From Spirochaetota bacterium (GTDB lineage: Bacteria > Spirochaetota > JAGLSM01): a DNA stretch of 7,111 nt. Position numbers and translations under genes: made by a program. The notes under the pieces are model-generated. The model had not been told where the DNA came from and made no database searches. It was given only the letters and a program-made list of their open reading frames with translations. Position 1 is the first letter of the stretch. Each line of letters opens with the position of its first letter. The stretch is taken from contig JAGLSM010000105.1 of NCBI GenBank assembly GCA_023135745.1, positions 1 through 7,111 on the forward strand, written 5' to 3'. Positions 1-5,430 of the stretch are shown here, piece by piece.

Positions 1-466
1 TAAAGAAATAAATATTTTCAGCTTTTTTATTAAAGATATTCTCGCAAAAAAAAGGATGACATTCCTGTGGCTCTTTCTCCTTACTGCTCTTTCATGGATT
101 GTCAGGTTTCTGATTGCTGTCGCTGTTATTTGGGGCCTTGCCGGATTTATAATTAATGTAGTTCAAGTTGTTTCTGTTCAGACAGTAACGAATTTCCTTG
201 CTTTTTTTGCGCCTTCTCCGGGAGCAAGCGGAGTGGTTGAATTTTCAATGAAAAAAGTTTTTGAACAGGTAATATTAAACGGTGAGTTTATTTTTATCTT
301 TGTTGTCATCTGGAGGCTTATTAATTACTACCTGAATGTGATTCTTGGCGGACTTGTAGTTGTCAAGGTACTGAAGATTAAAAAGGATAGTCTGGACAAG
401 GAAGAAAAAGAAATTGAGCAGGACTATAGAAAGACTCCCAGGCAGGATTTTGAAGACTCAGCATAA
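1..466 (+). CDS. UPF0104 / LPG-synthase-TM-type flippase-like membrane protein, C-terminal part (5' end outside window)
   Basis: An ATG at 56 could be taken as a start, but the same frame stays open from that ATG back to base 2 with no stop (it reads KEINIFSFFIKDILAKKR before the Met). The gene is therefore cut by the left edge, with about 154 residues in the window. Visible are hydrophobic helices, then a PSPGASGVVE motif (about fragment residues 71-79), then a final helix pair around WRLINYYLNVILGG. That PxPG-G-VE...R-NYY pattern is the C-terminal signature of the flippase-like domain seen in MprF N-termini and UPF0104/YbhN proteins. These are polytopic inner-membrane proteins linked to lipid translocation or lipid-linked product transfer. 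The last 40 or so residues form a charged cytoplasmic tail. The family call is fairly secure. The substrate cannot be told, and no synthetase domain follows. Confidence 0.8.
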   Translation, partial: KEINIFSFFIKDILAKKRMTFLWLFLLTALSWIVRFLIAVAVIWGLAGFIINVVQVVSVQTVTNFLAFFAPSPGASGVVEFSMKKVFEQVILNGEFIFIFVVIWRLINYYLNVILGGLVVVKVLKIKKDSLDKEEKEIEQDYRKTPRQDFEDSA

Positions 467-482
467 TACTTAAGCATGCAGA

Positions 483-1631
483 CTATTCGAAAGGTTTATA
501 CTCTTCTTGATTTTGTGAGGGTGTTGTTGTGCTGTTTTGGCTGGGTATTATTGTGCCGTTTTGTGTAGGTATTATTGTTTTTGTTTCATATTTGTTTTTT
601 TCTTCAAGAGCCCTGTTTTCATAGATGTACTGAAAAATTTTGTTTTTCATTTTTTTACTGATTTTTTCAAATTTTATATGAAGTAATTTATCGGCTGAAC
701 CGGGTATGGTTGTATGGCTTACAATTGACCCTATTGTTGAATCAAAATAATCACTGTCCAGACTAAAATCCAGTTTAACAAGGGTCTTTTCCTTTAAGAT
801 TCCTCCGGCTTTTATAGAAACTCCTCCGGCGCTTATATCTGAAATAACACCGTTAAACGGGGTCGGATTAGCCACAACGATTCTTTTACTGCTTCCCAGA
901 CTTGAGAGTTTGAGTATAAAAATATCTACCGATATATTGGAATTAATTCTTCTATGTAAACGTTTTTGGACTCTCACAAGTTTATTTGTATGCGATATAT
1001 GAAGCAGCCCCAGAGATGTGCTTGGAGTCTGATCTAAAACCTTGGAAAAGAAAAAGTATTCAGCATCTCCTGATGTACTAAAGTTCACTTTGACTTTTTT
1101 ACCCTTCCAGGAGAATTCCTGCAGGTTGAGTGCTTCCAGAGGGAATTCTGCGGCAAAATAGACTTCTGATGTATCGAGTATTTGACTGTGGTAAGTACCA
1201 ATTTTATCGAATGTAAGATTGATTTTTTGTCCTGTTAAAAGCTTATTTGTATTTGAGAGCTTTTTTTGTTTTGAAAGATGTATCAGGTCTATTTTATTCC
1301 TTATTAGAAATATTTCTTCTATTAATGAACTTTTCATTCCGTCATCCATTTCCGTTAACTCAGTGTTCTTTACTGAATTTATAACAGCCTGATCCAGTAT
1401 TTTTGCGGACGAATAAAGGGCGTTCATGTTGGATACACGGCTTTCAAAACCGATATTCTTCAGTTTTTTAATTTCCGGTTTTGATAGTCCGTAATCCATA
1501 CCAAGATTTTTAAATTCAAACCAGTTATATTTAATTCTTCTTCTTCCTCCTCCAGAAGAAGATCCTTTGTTAAAAAACCATCCTGCTAAGGCTAGAAGTC
1601 CAATAATACCAAGTATTATAATGAGATTCAT
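483..1631 (-). CDS. Membrane-anchored PilZ-domain protein, probable c-di-GMP effector
   Basis: This 382-residue protein has one N-terminal membrane helix (residues 2-20), a Gly/Ser/Arg linker (23-32), and a helical segment starting WFEFKNLG that extends to about 125. A YcgR-like beta domain (about 130-215) follows, then a C-terminal PilZ domain (about 218-340). Both c-di-GMP-binding signatures are present: RxxxR as R224-LHR-R228, and D/NxSxxG as D265-I-S267-AG-G270. The family binds c-di-GMP and transmits it to partners such as the flagellar motor or envelope machinery. Here the anchor would place the module on the cytoplasmic face of the membrane. The tail beyond 350 is low-complexity with three octapeptide repeats. 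The ATG at 1631 has a GGAG ribosome site 9 bases upstream (1641-1644). The gene is divergent from pyrD and converges on the flippase-like gene. The PilZ call is strong; the specific output is unknown. Confidence 0.9.
   Translation of the reverse strand: MNLIIILGIIGLLALAGWFFNKGSSSGGGRRRIKYNWFEFKNLGMDYGLSKPEIKKLKNIGFESRVSNMNALYSSAKILDQAVINSVKNTELTEMDDGMKSSLIEEIFLIRNKIDLIHLSKQKKLSNTNKLLTGQKINLTFDKIGTYHSQILDTSEVYFAAEFPLEALNLQEFSWKGKKVKVNFSTSGDAEYFFFSKVLDQTPSTSLGLLHISHTNKLVRVQKRLHRRINSNISVDIFILKLSSLGSSKRIVVANPTPFNGVISDISAGGVSIKAGGILKEKTLVKLDFSLDSDYFDSTIGSIVSHTTIPGSADKLLHIKFEKISKKMKNKIFQYIYENRALEEKNKYETKTIIPTQNGTIIPSQNSTTTPSQNQEEYKPFE
507..578 (-). repeat. Three 24-bp in-frame tandem repeats encoding TxxPxQNx octapeptides
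   Basis: Read on the minus strand, three consecutive 24-base units encode TIIPTQNG (578-555), TIIPSQNS (554-531) and TTTPSQNQ (530-507). These are residues 352-375 of the PilZ protein. By hand count, units 1 and 2 match at about 20 of 24 bases, and units 2 and 3 at about 15 of 24, so the array has diverged. It lies after the folded PilZ domain and eight codons before the stop (seven residues follow it), giving a flexible Thr/Pro/Gln/Asn tail whose length could change by replication slippage. Confidence 0.85.
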
Positions 1632-1666
1632 TTATATCATCTCCAAGAAATAAAAGTTCTTTTTAT

Positions 1667-1692
1667 ACATCGGTAGTTTTTAAAAATTATTA
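1667..1692 (-). promoter_or_regulatory. Candidate sigma-28/sigma-D-like promoter of the PilZ gene
   Basis: On the minus strand, TAAT (1692-1689) lies 15 bases before CCGATGT (1673-1667). This is close to the motility-sigma pattern TAAA-N15-CCGATAT. Transcription would begin near 1660, giving a leader of roughly 28 bases that holds the GGAG ribosome site at 1641-1644. A sigma-70 reading of the same stretch (TATAAA at 1667-1662) has no good -35 partner. The spacer is AT-rich, so chance similarity is quite possible. Confidence 0.25.
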
Positions 1693-1745
1693 AATGGAAA
1701 ATCTAAATGCCTTTGAAGACTTATGAATAATTTGTATTATTTCAG

Positions 1746-1755
1746 GGAGGTGATC
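1746..1755 (+). promoter_or_regulatory. Extended Shine-Dalgarno sequence of pyrD
   Basis: GGAGGTGATC pairs over ten bases with the conserved 3' end of 16S rRNA (GAUCACCUCC). It leaves 7 bases between GGAGG and the ATG at 1758. It is the longest ribosome-binding match in the window and fixes the pyrD start. It predicts efficient initiation. Confidence 0.9.
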
Positions 1756-1757
1756 AT

Positions 1758-2675
1758 ATGATTTCAGTAAATACAAAAGTTAATCTTGGTTCTCTTGAGC
1801 TTAAAAACCCGGTTGTTCTTGCTTCCGGGACCTGCGGGTACGGTGAAGAAATAGCAGAAATTTATGATCCTTCGATACTTGGCGCAGTGACACTCAAGGC
1901 TCTGAGTATTGAACCAAGAATCGGCAACCCGCCTCCCAGGGTTGTAGAAGTATCCTCCGGAGTTCTCAACGCAATTGGTCTGCAGAATGTAGGGTATAAG
2001 GCATTTATTGAAGATAAAATTCCTATGATTAAAAGGATCGGTTTTACTGCAATTGCTAATATAGCAGGCAATACATCTGAGGACTATGCAGAACTGTGTA
2101 AAAGGCTCAATGATCTTGAGAGTATAAAGGCTGTTGAACTCAATGTATCCTGCCCAAATGTAAAAGTCGGAAGTATGGTATTTGGTCAGGATCATGAGCT
2201 TTTGCATGACCTTGTTGATAAATGCAGGAAGGCCTGTAAAAAAACTCTGATTGTCAAGCTTTCTCCGAATGTTACGGATATTGTTTTAATGGCTAAAACA
2301 TGCAAAGACGCGGGAGCTGACGCTCTTTCTCTAATAAATACCCTGATTGGAATGAAGATTGACATCAGGACACGGCGTCCGGTTCTTGCGAATGTAACGG
2401 GCGGTTTTTCAGGTCCTGCGATTAAACCTGTAGCTGTAAGGATGGTCCGCAGTGTATATGAAGCTGTTGATATTCCAATAATTGGAATGGGTGGTATAAT
2501 GAACTGGGAGGATGCCGTTGAATTTATGCTTGCGGGAGCCACCGCTGTAGGCATAGGTACCGCGAATATGATTTATCCGGATGCGGGTAAAAGGATTCTT
2601 GAAGGGATCCTGGACTACATGAAAAATAACGGGATTGAGGACATTAATTCAATAATAGGTGCTATGGAAAAATAA
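1758..2675 (+). CDS. pyrD: Dihydroorotate dehydrogenase, class 1B catalytic subunit
   Basis: This enzyme oxidises dihydroorotate to orotate with FMN, the fourth step of de novo UMP synthesis, in the cytoplasm. Its 305 residues are the usual length for class 1. Visible motifs: the active-site lysine region VTLKALS (K47), NPPPR (57-61), GLQNVG (74-79), the catalytic cysteine in NVSCPN (C132), KLSPNV (167-172), SLINTLIG (191-198), GGFSGPAIKPVA (215-226), and the FMN phosphate region GMGGI plus AGATAVGIGTA. Cysteine as base together with the RRP-LANVTGGFSGPAIKPV stretch points to class 1B, the type that works with the PyrK iron-sulfur/FAD subunit and NAD+. No pyrK is adjacent: the upstream neighbour is divergent and the downstream one convergent, so the gene is transcribed alone here. 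The stop lies 3 bases from the stop of the facing gene. Confidence 0.96.
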   Translation: MISVNTKVNLGSLELKNPVVLASGTCGYGEEIAEIYDPSILGAVTLKALSIEPRIGNPPPRVVEVSSGVLNAIGLQNVGYKAFIEDKIPMIKRIGFTAIANIAGNTSEDYAELCKRLNDLESIKAVELNVSCPNVKVGSMVFGQDHELLHDLVDKCRKACKKTLIVKLSPNVTDIVLMAKTCKDAGADALSLINTLIGMKIDIRTRRPVLANVTGGFSGPAIKPVAVRMVRSVYEAVDIPIIGMGGIMNWEDAVEFMLAGATAVGIGTANMIYPDAGKRILEGILDYMKNNGIEDINSIIGAMEK

Positions 2676-2678
2676 TCC

Positions 2679-3260
2679 TCAAAGTGCTTTTGTAATGATT
2701 GATGACGCATATATGCAGTAAAATAGAAAAAAACAGAATATTGCCATAGTAATTATATTCTGTATTATCTGTTTTTTAAATGATAAACCCACGGCCATTA
2801 ATATGATAAGCGAAGTAAGAAGAACTGTACTGTTGTATTTCTCTGTAACAAATCTATACCTTCCTCTTGATTTTATTCTATAAGTCTTGGTAATATAAGC
2901 CGGTGTAAACAATGATCCGGTTTGAGGGTTGTGTCCTGAATATATGTCTATGAAAAACTTGCCGAAAATCCCGTCTCTCATGGCAACCATTTGTACAGGT
3001 ATCCATAATGAGGTATCCGGTAGATCCATTTTTACTTTCAGGAAGTTTCCTGTGCGTTTCACAACCTTTACTCTTGATGTCCTGTATGTTCTGTAAACGG
3101 GTCTGAATCCGTAATCAGTTTTCTCATACAAAACTCTCCCCGCGTATATTATACCTGATGGATGTATATTTACCGCGATAAAGAGTATAAAAAGAAGAAG
3201 TATTATCAGCGGAATCAGGTTTTCTATTTTTTTAAAAGGTTTTAAAAATTGAAAATTCAT
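2679..3260 (-). CDS. Unrecognised three-helix membrane protein with a basic extracytoplasmic domain
   Basis: I do not recognise this family. With the ATG at 3260 it has 193 residues: a short basic N-terminus, helix 1 (about 15-32), a soluble segment (33-144) rich in Arg, Lys and Tyr, helix 2 (145-161), a short FKKQ turn, and helix 3 (166-188). The positive-inside rule puts residues 33-144 outside the cytoplasmic membrane. A longer frame starts at 3329, but it lies inside the preceding gene. The ATG at 3272 (overlapping that gene's TAA) has no ribosome site, whereas the ATG at 3260 has GGAG 6 bases before it. It is the second gene of a pair with the GT-C-like protein, with an 11-base gap, so translational coupling and a joint function are likely. 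It converges on pyrD. Confidence 0.75.
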   Translation of the reverse strand: MNFQFLKPFKKIENLIPLIILLLFILFIAVNIHPSGIIYAGRVLYEKTDYGFRPVYRTYRTSRVKVVKRTGNFLKVKMDLPDTSLWIPVQMVAMRDGIFGKFFIDIYSGHNPQTGSLFTPAYITKTYRIKSRGRYRFVTEKYNSTVLLTSLIILMAVGLSFKKQIIQNIITMAIFCFFLFYCIYASSIITKAL

Positions 3261-3266
3261 TAATCT

Positions 3267-3270
3267 CTCC
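3267..3270 (-). promoter_or_regulatory. Ribosome binding site deciding the start at 3260
   Basis: On the minus strand GGAG is followed by six bases and ATG (3260-3258). It sits just past the TAA of the upstream gene (3274-3272). The competing in-frame ATG at 3272-3270 overlaps this motif and has no purine-rich stretch before it, so the shorter protein is preferred. Confidence 0.65.
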
Positions 3271-3271
3271 A

Positions 3272-4525
3272 TTAAATAAGGAAAATATTTAAAACTGCCA
3301 GAACGCCCAGAAGTCCGCCCAAGGTCCATTTTAACGCGCTAAGGTTTGTAATCGTGGCAAAAAATGATCCCAGCAGTAATGCAATGGACGGTGCAAAGAA
3401 ACTGAACAGAATTTCCGTCTTTGCGATTGTTTTATAAGGTGAAAATGATATGGGAAAAAACGCTAAAATTACAAAGGTAACAATAAAAAGTGTCATGGGA
3501 ATGTAGGGGAAATTTGCCCTATTGGAGCGTAATGTATACCCAACCGATATTGCTGTTAAAAATGCAAACGGCAGCATTGCTGTACTTGTTATAAACATTG
3601 AAAAAAGTCTTCCAATCTCTGCAACCGGAATGCCTGCAGCAGTGTTTGACAGATTTTGTATCTTTAAAAATGTTCTGATTGTCAGAAAGAAGCTTCCTTT
3701 GAAAAAAATCATTATAAATAGATTCATAAGAACAATAGATGACAATGCTCCGATTATTATATATAAAAAATGTTTTCTGGTTTGCTTTTTGTTCAGGGCA
3801 AGAAAGGGATAGGCGGCAAAAATAACAAAGCTCAGAGTATTGGAATAAACAGCTGCTATTGCAAAAACTCCGGATAAAAAATAGTTCAGAGTTTGTTTTT
3901 GTGTTTTTCCGCGGATAAACAGGTGAAGAGAAACAACAGCATAGAATAGAGCGAAGTTCACCGAAGATATTCCTGCCGCGTATGCTATAAATCCGGGAAA
4001 TACTATTAAAATAAGAGCGGAGAATAGTCCAATTTCAACTGAAAAGACTTTTTTGCCAATTATATAAATAAAATAAATTGTCATAACCGACAGGAAAAAG
4101 GATAAAAGCTGATAAAAGAAATGTGAATCAAGGCCGATTATGTTCAGGAGGGCCAGCGGAAGTATGGTAGTAAATGAGACTGAACTGCTGAGGTCTGCAG
4201 CATTTCTTGAGTATTTAATACGATTATCAAAATATTTTAGAGAAAAATTACCCTTTGATATACGAATGCTTTTAACGATAAGCCGTTTAGCTTCATTTGT
4301 GTATCGCGGTTTGTGATTTAGATTCCACATGAGGAAGAAGATTGCTAAAACCAGTAGAAAATTGATCCCTGTATTTTTCCAGTATTGTTTGAGTTTATAG
4401 GAGATCGAGACCATATCTTTTGTAGCTCTGATCCTTTGTCTTCCGGTTTCCGGTGCTCCTCCGGCATGTTCTTGTGGAAGTTCTGTTGCGTCGTTAAACA
4501 TGTCATCAGAAAAATTATCAGCCAT
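3272..4525 (-). CDS. GT-C / GT39 (PMT/ArnT)-like polytopic membrane protein with degenerate catalytic motif
   Basis: This 417-residue protein starts with a hydrophilic, acidic cytoplasmic segment (1-50), followed by about 10-11 membrane helices (first 52-68, last 399-417). The order resembles dolichyl-phosphate-mannose/ArnT-like glycosyltransferases. After helix 1 comes a loop with RYTNEAKRL (74-82), where the family has its acidic DE-A motif. Further on come a PLALLNIIG stretch and the GKKVFSVEIGLFSALILIVFPGF segment typical of GT39. Such enzymes transfer a sugar from a polyprenyl-phosphate donor on the outer face of the membrane. Here the usual Asp is Asn77, with only Glu78 kept, and the protein is short for the family. 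Activity is therefore doubtful, and the fold call comes from pattern resemblance. GAGG (4535-4532) precedes the ATG by 6 bases. It is first gene of a two-gene unit behind a consensus promoter. Confidence 0.75.
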   Translation of the reverse strand: MADNFSDDMFNDATELPQEHAGGAPETGRQRIRATKDMVSISYKLKQYWKNTGINFLLVLAIFFLMWNLNHKPRYTNEAKRLIVKSIRISKGNFSLKYFDNRIKYSRNAADLSSSVSFTTILPLALLNIIGLDSHFFYQLLSFFLSVMTIYFIYIIGKKVFSVEIGLFSALILIVFPGFIAYAAGISSVNFALFYAVVSLHLFIRGKTQKQTLNYFLSGVFAIAAVYSNTLSFVIFAAYPFLALNKKQTRKHFLYIIIGALSSIVLMNLFIMIFFKGSFFLTIRTFLKIQNLSNTAAGIPVAEIGRLFSMFITSTAMLPFAFLTAISVGYTLRSNRANFPYIPMTLFIVTFVILAFFPISFSPYKTIAKTEILFSFFAPSIALLLGSFFATITNLSALKWTLGGLLGVLAVLNIFLI

Positions 4526-4566
4526 TTATGTCCTCATTAGTATTTTCTGTTTCTAATCCTTTGGGT

Positions 4567-4595
4567 ATTATAGAACATCGGGAAAGTCATGTCAA
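4567..4595 (-). promoter_or_regulatory. Perfect consensus sigma-70 promoter for the two-gene membrane operon
   Basis: On the minus strand TTGACA (4595-4590) and TATAAT (4572-4567) are both exact consensus hexamers separated by exactly 17 bases (4589-4573). Transcription should start near 4560, giving a leader of about 35 bases that contains the GAGG ribosome site and ends at the ATG at 4525. The element fills most of the 83-base gap after the stop of the preceding same-strand gene. The pair downstream can therefore be expressed independently of that gene. Confidence 0.88.
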
Positions 4596-4608
4596 ATAAT
4601 GAATAGGA

Positions 4609-5343
4609 TTAAAGAAAAGGGTCGTAAGGGGCATCGAGTTCAATTCTGCTTTCTTCAGCGCTTTTTATCTGTCTGTGAATAAGGCATACCTCTTCAAAAA
4701 GGTTGTTTGCATTAATTCTTTCATCCTTTTCTATCAGATCCAGAGCTTTATTTATCTGTTTTGGAAATATGAGTTTCTTTTTATCCTTATCAATACGGTC
4801 GGCGAATAAGGGGTCAATCAGAAATTCTACTTCTCCGTAATTTAACTCAATAAAACCACGTCTATCTTCCTGTGACAGATACTTCGAGAAGGAATTCAGC
4901 TCCTGTTTGTCACATTGCTGGAGAAAGTAAACTGTTGATTTTTCCTTTTCGAGATTAAAAGATATATTATTTACAATGTATTCAATTCTGTTCTTGTTGT
5001 GTCCAAATACCTGGAGAGCTTCTCCTGTCCTTTTGAAATAAGAGTTTGATCCGGTAAAAAGCAAATACCAGGAAAGAGGGACTTCATCGGGGCCGGGCAG
5101 CATACATCCGTCAATGTCAAGCGATGAAACAAAGTACTTTCCGTCCTGATCTACATAGTAGGATCCGTGTTTTTCTCTAACGTTAAAAGCACCTTCAGGG
5201 TAAAGAACCCGCATAGGTATACCTTCGGGGTACTCTCTTTTAAGGTGTTCTCTTTTATTTATATATTTAGTCCAATAGTCTTTTTCATCGGGTTCAAGGG
5301 TGTCTATATCCCTGTAAATACGTAAGAAACTATAGGTTGCCAT
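4609..5343 (-). CDS. Hypothetical soluble protein, family not recognised
   Basis: With the ATG at 5343 this is a 244-residue protein with no signal peptide and no membrane helix, so it is presumably cytoplasmic. Visible features: an aromatic N-terminus (MATYSFLRIYRDI), a Lys/Glu-rich helical region (20-40), a segment with repeated short strands and turns (about 43-75), LDIDGCMLPGPDEVP (75-89), and a mixed helical C-terminal half ending DAPYDPFL. Only three cysteines are present (C80, C144, C220), not arranged as a metal site. I see no catalytic signature and assign no function. A GTG at 5358 is also in frame, but the ATG is better placed behind GAGG. It is divergent from recJ across 87 bases and is followed on the same strand by the GT-C-like gene, which has its own promoter. 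Codon use looks like that of its neighbours. Confidence 0.75.
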   Translation of the reverse strand: MATYSFLRIYRDIDTLEPDEKDYWTKYINKREHLKREYPEGIPMRVLYPEGAFNVREKHGSYYVDQDGKYFVSSLDIDGCMLPGPDEVPLSWYLLFTGSNSYFKRTGEALQVFGHNKNRIEYIVNNISFNLEKEKSTVYFLQQCDKQELNSFSKYLSQEDRRGFIELNYGEVEFLIDPLFADRIDKDKKKLIFPKQINKALDLIEKDERINANNLFEEVCLIHRQIKSAEESRIELDAPYDPFL

Positions 5344-5352
5344 TATATTCAG

Positions 5353-5356
5353 CCTC
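5353..5356 (-). promoter_or_regulatory. Ribosome binding site deciding the start at 5343
   Basis: GAGG on the minus strand lies 9 bases before the ATG at 5343-5341. It overlaps the alternative GTG start (5358-5356), which has only an AGAAA stretch before it. This favours the ATG. Confidence 0.55.
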
Positions 5357-5363
5357 ACTTTCT

Positions 5364-5391
5364 ATGATATTAATATACCATACTTTTTCAA
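5364..5391 (-). promoter_or_regulatory. Candidate sigma-70 promoter of the 244-residue hypothetical gene
   Basis: On the minus strand TTGAAA (5391-5386) and TATCAT (5369-5364) are separated by 16 bases, with one mismatch in -10 and one in -35. The predicted start near 5357 leaves a very short leader of about 14 bases, just enough for the GAGG site. The -35 hexamer lies inside the 14-bp direct repeat. The short leader and the AT-rich context keep confidence low. Confidence 0.35.
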
Positions 5392-5424
5392 TAGATTCAC
5401 TTTTAAGTTATTTTTCAATAGATT
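5384..5424. repeat. 14-bp direct repeat, 27-bp period, between the hypothetical gene and recJ
   Basis: TTTTTCAATAGATT occurs at 5384-5397 and again, identically, at 5411-5424. The following bases also resemble each other (CACTTTT versus TCTTTT with one gap), so it looks like a decayed 27-bp tandem duplication of nearly two units. It occupies the divergent spacer, overlaps the candidate -35 of the minus-strand gene, and ends 6 bases before the recJ ATG. It could be a regulator-binding pair or a simple slippage product. Confidence 0.85.
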
Positions 5425-5430
5425 TCTTTT

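Noticed and set aside
467..482. Rho-independent terminator between the convergent flippase-like and PilZ genes
   Set aside because: Only short palindromes (CTTAAG, GCATGC) are present, with no stable GC-rich stem followed by a T run on either strand.
1713..1740. Plus-strand TTGAAG-N16-TATTAT as a pyrD promoter
   Set aside because: It would start transcription at about 1747, inside the GGAGGTGATC ribosome site. That would remove part of the site, so it is unlikely to be the functional promoter.
1764..2554. Minus-strand open frames of 147, 69 and 120 codons inside pyrD
   Set aside because: They lie fully within the clear pyrD coding frame, show no family motif and have no good ribosome site; they are antisense shadows.
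3261..3329. Longer version of the three-helix protein starting at 3329 or 3272
   Set aside because: The extension reads through the 3' end of the upstream gene and has no ribosome site; GGAG at 3267-3270 supports the start at 3260.
3522..3812. Plus-strand 96-codon open frame inside the GT-C-like gene
   Set aside because: It is antisense to a long polytopic membrane gene. Its composition is what reversed hydrophobic codons give, and no domain is visible.
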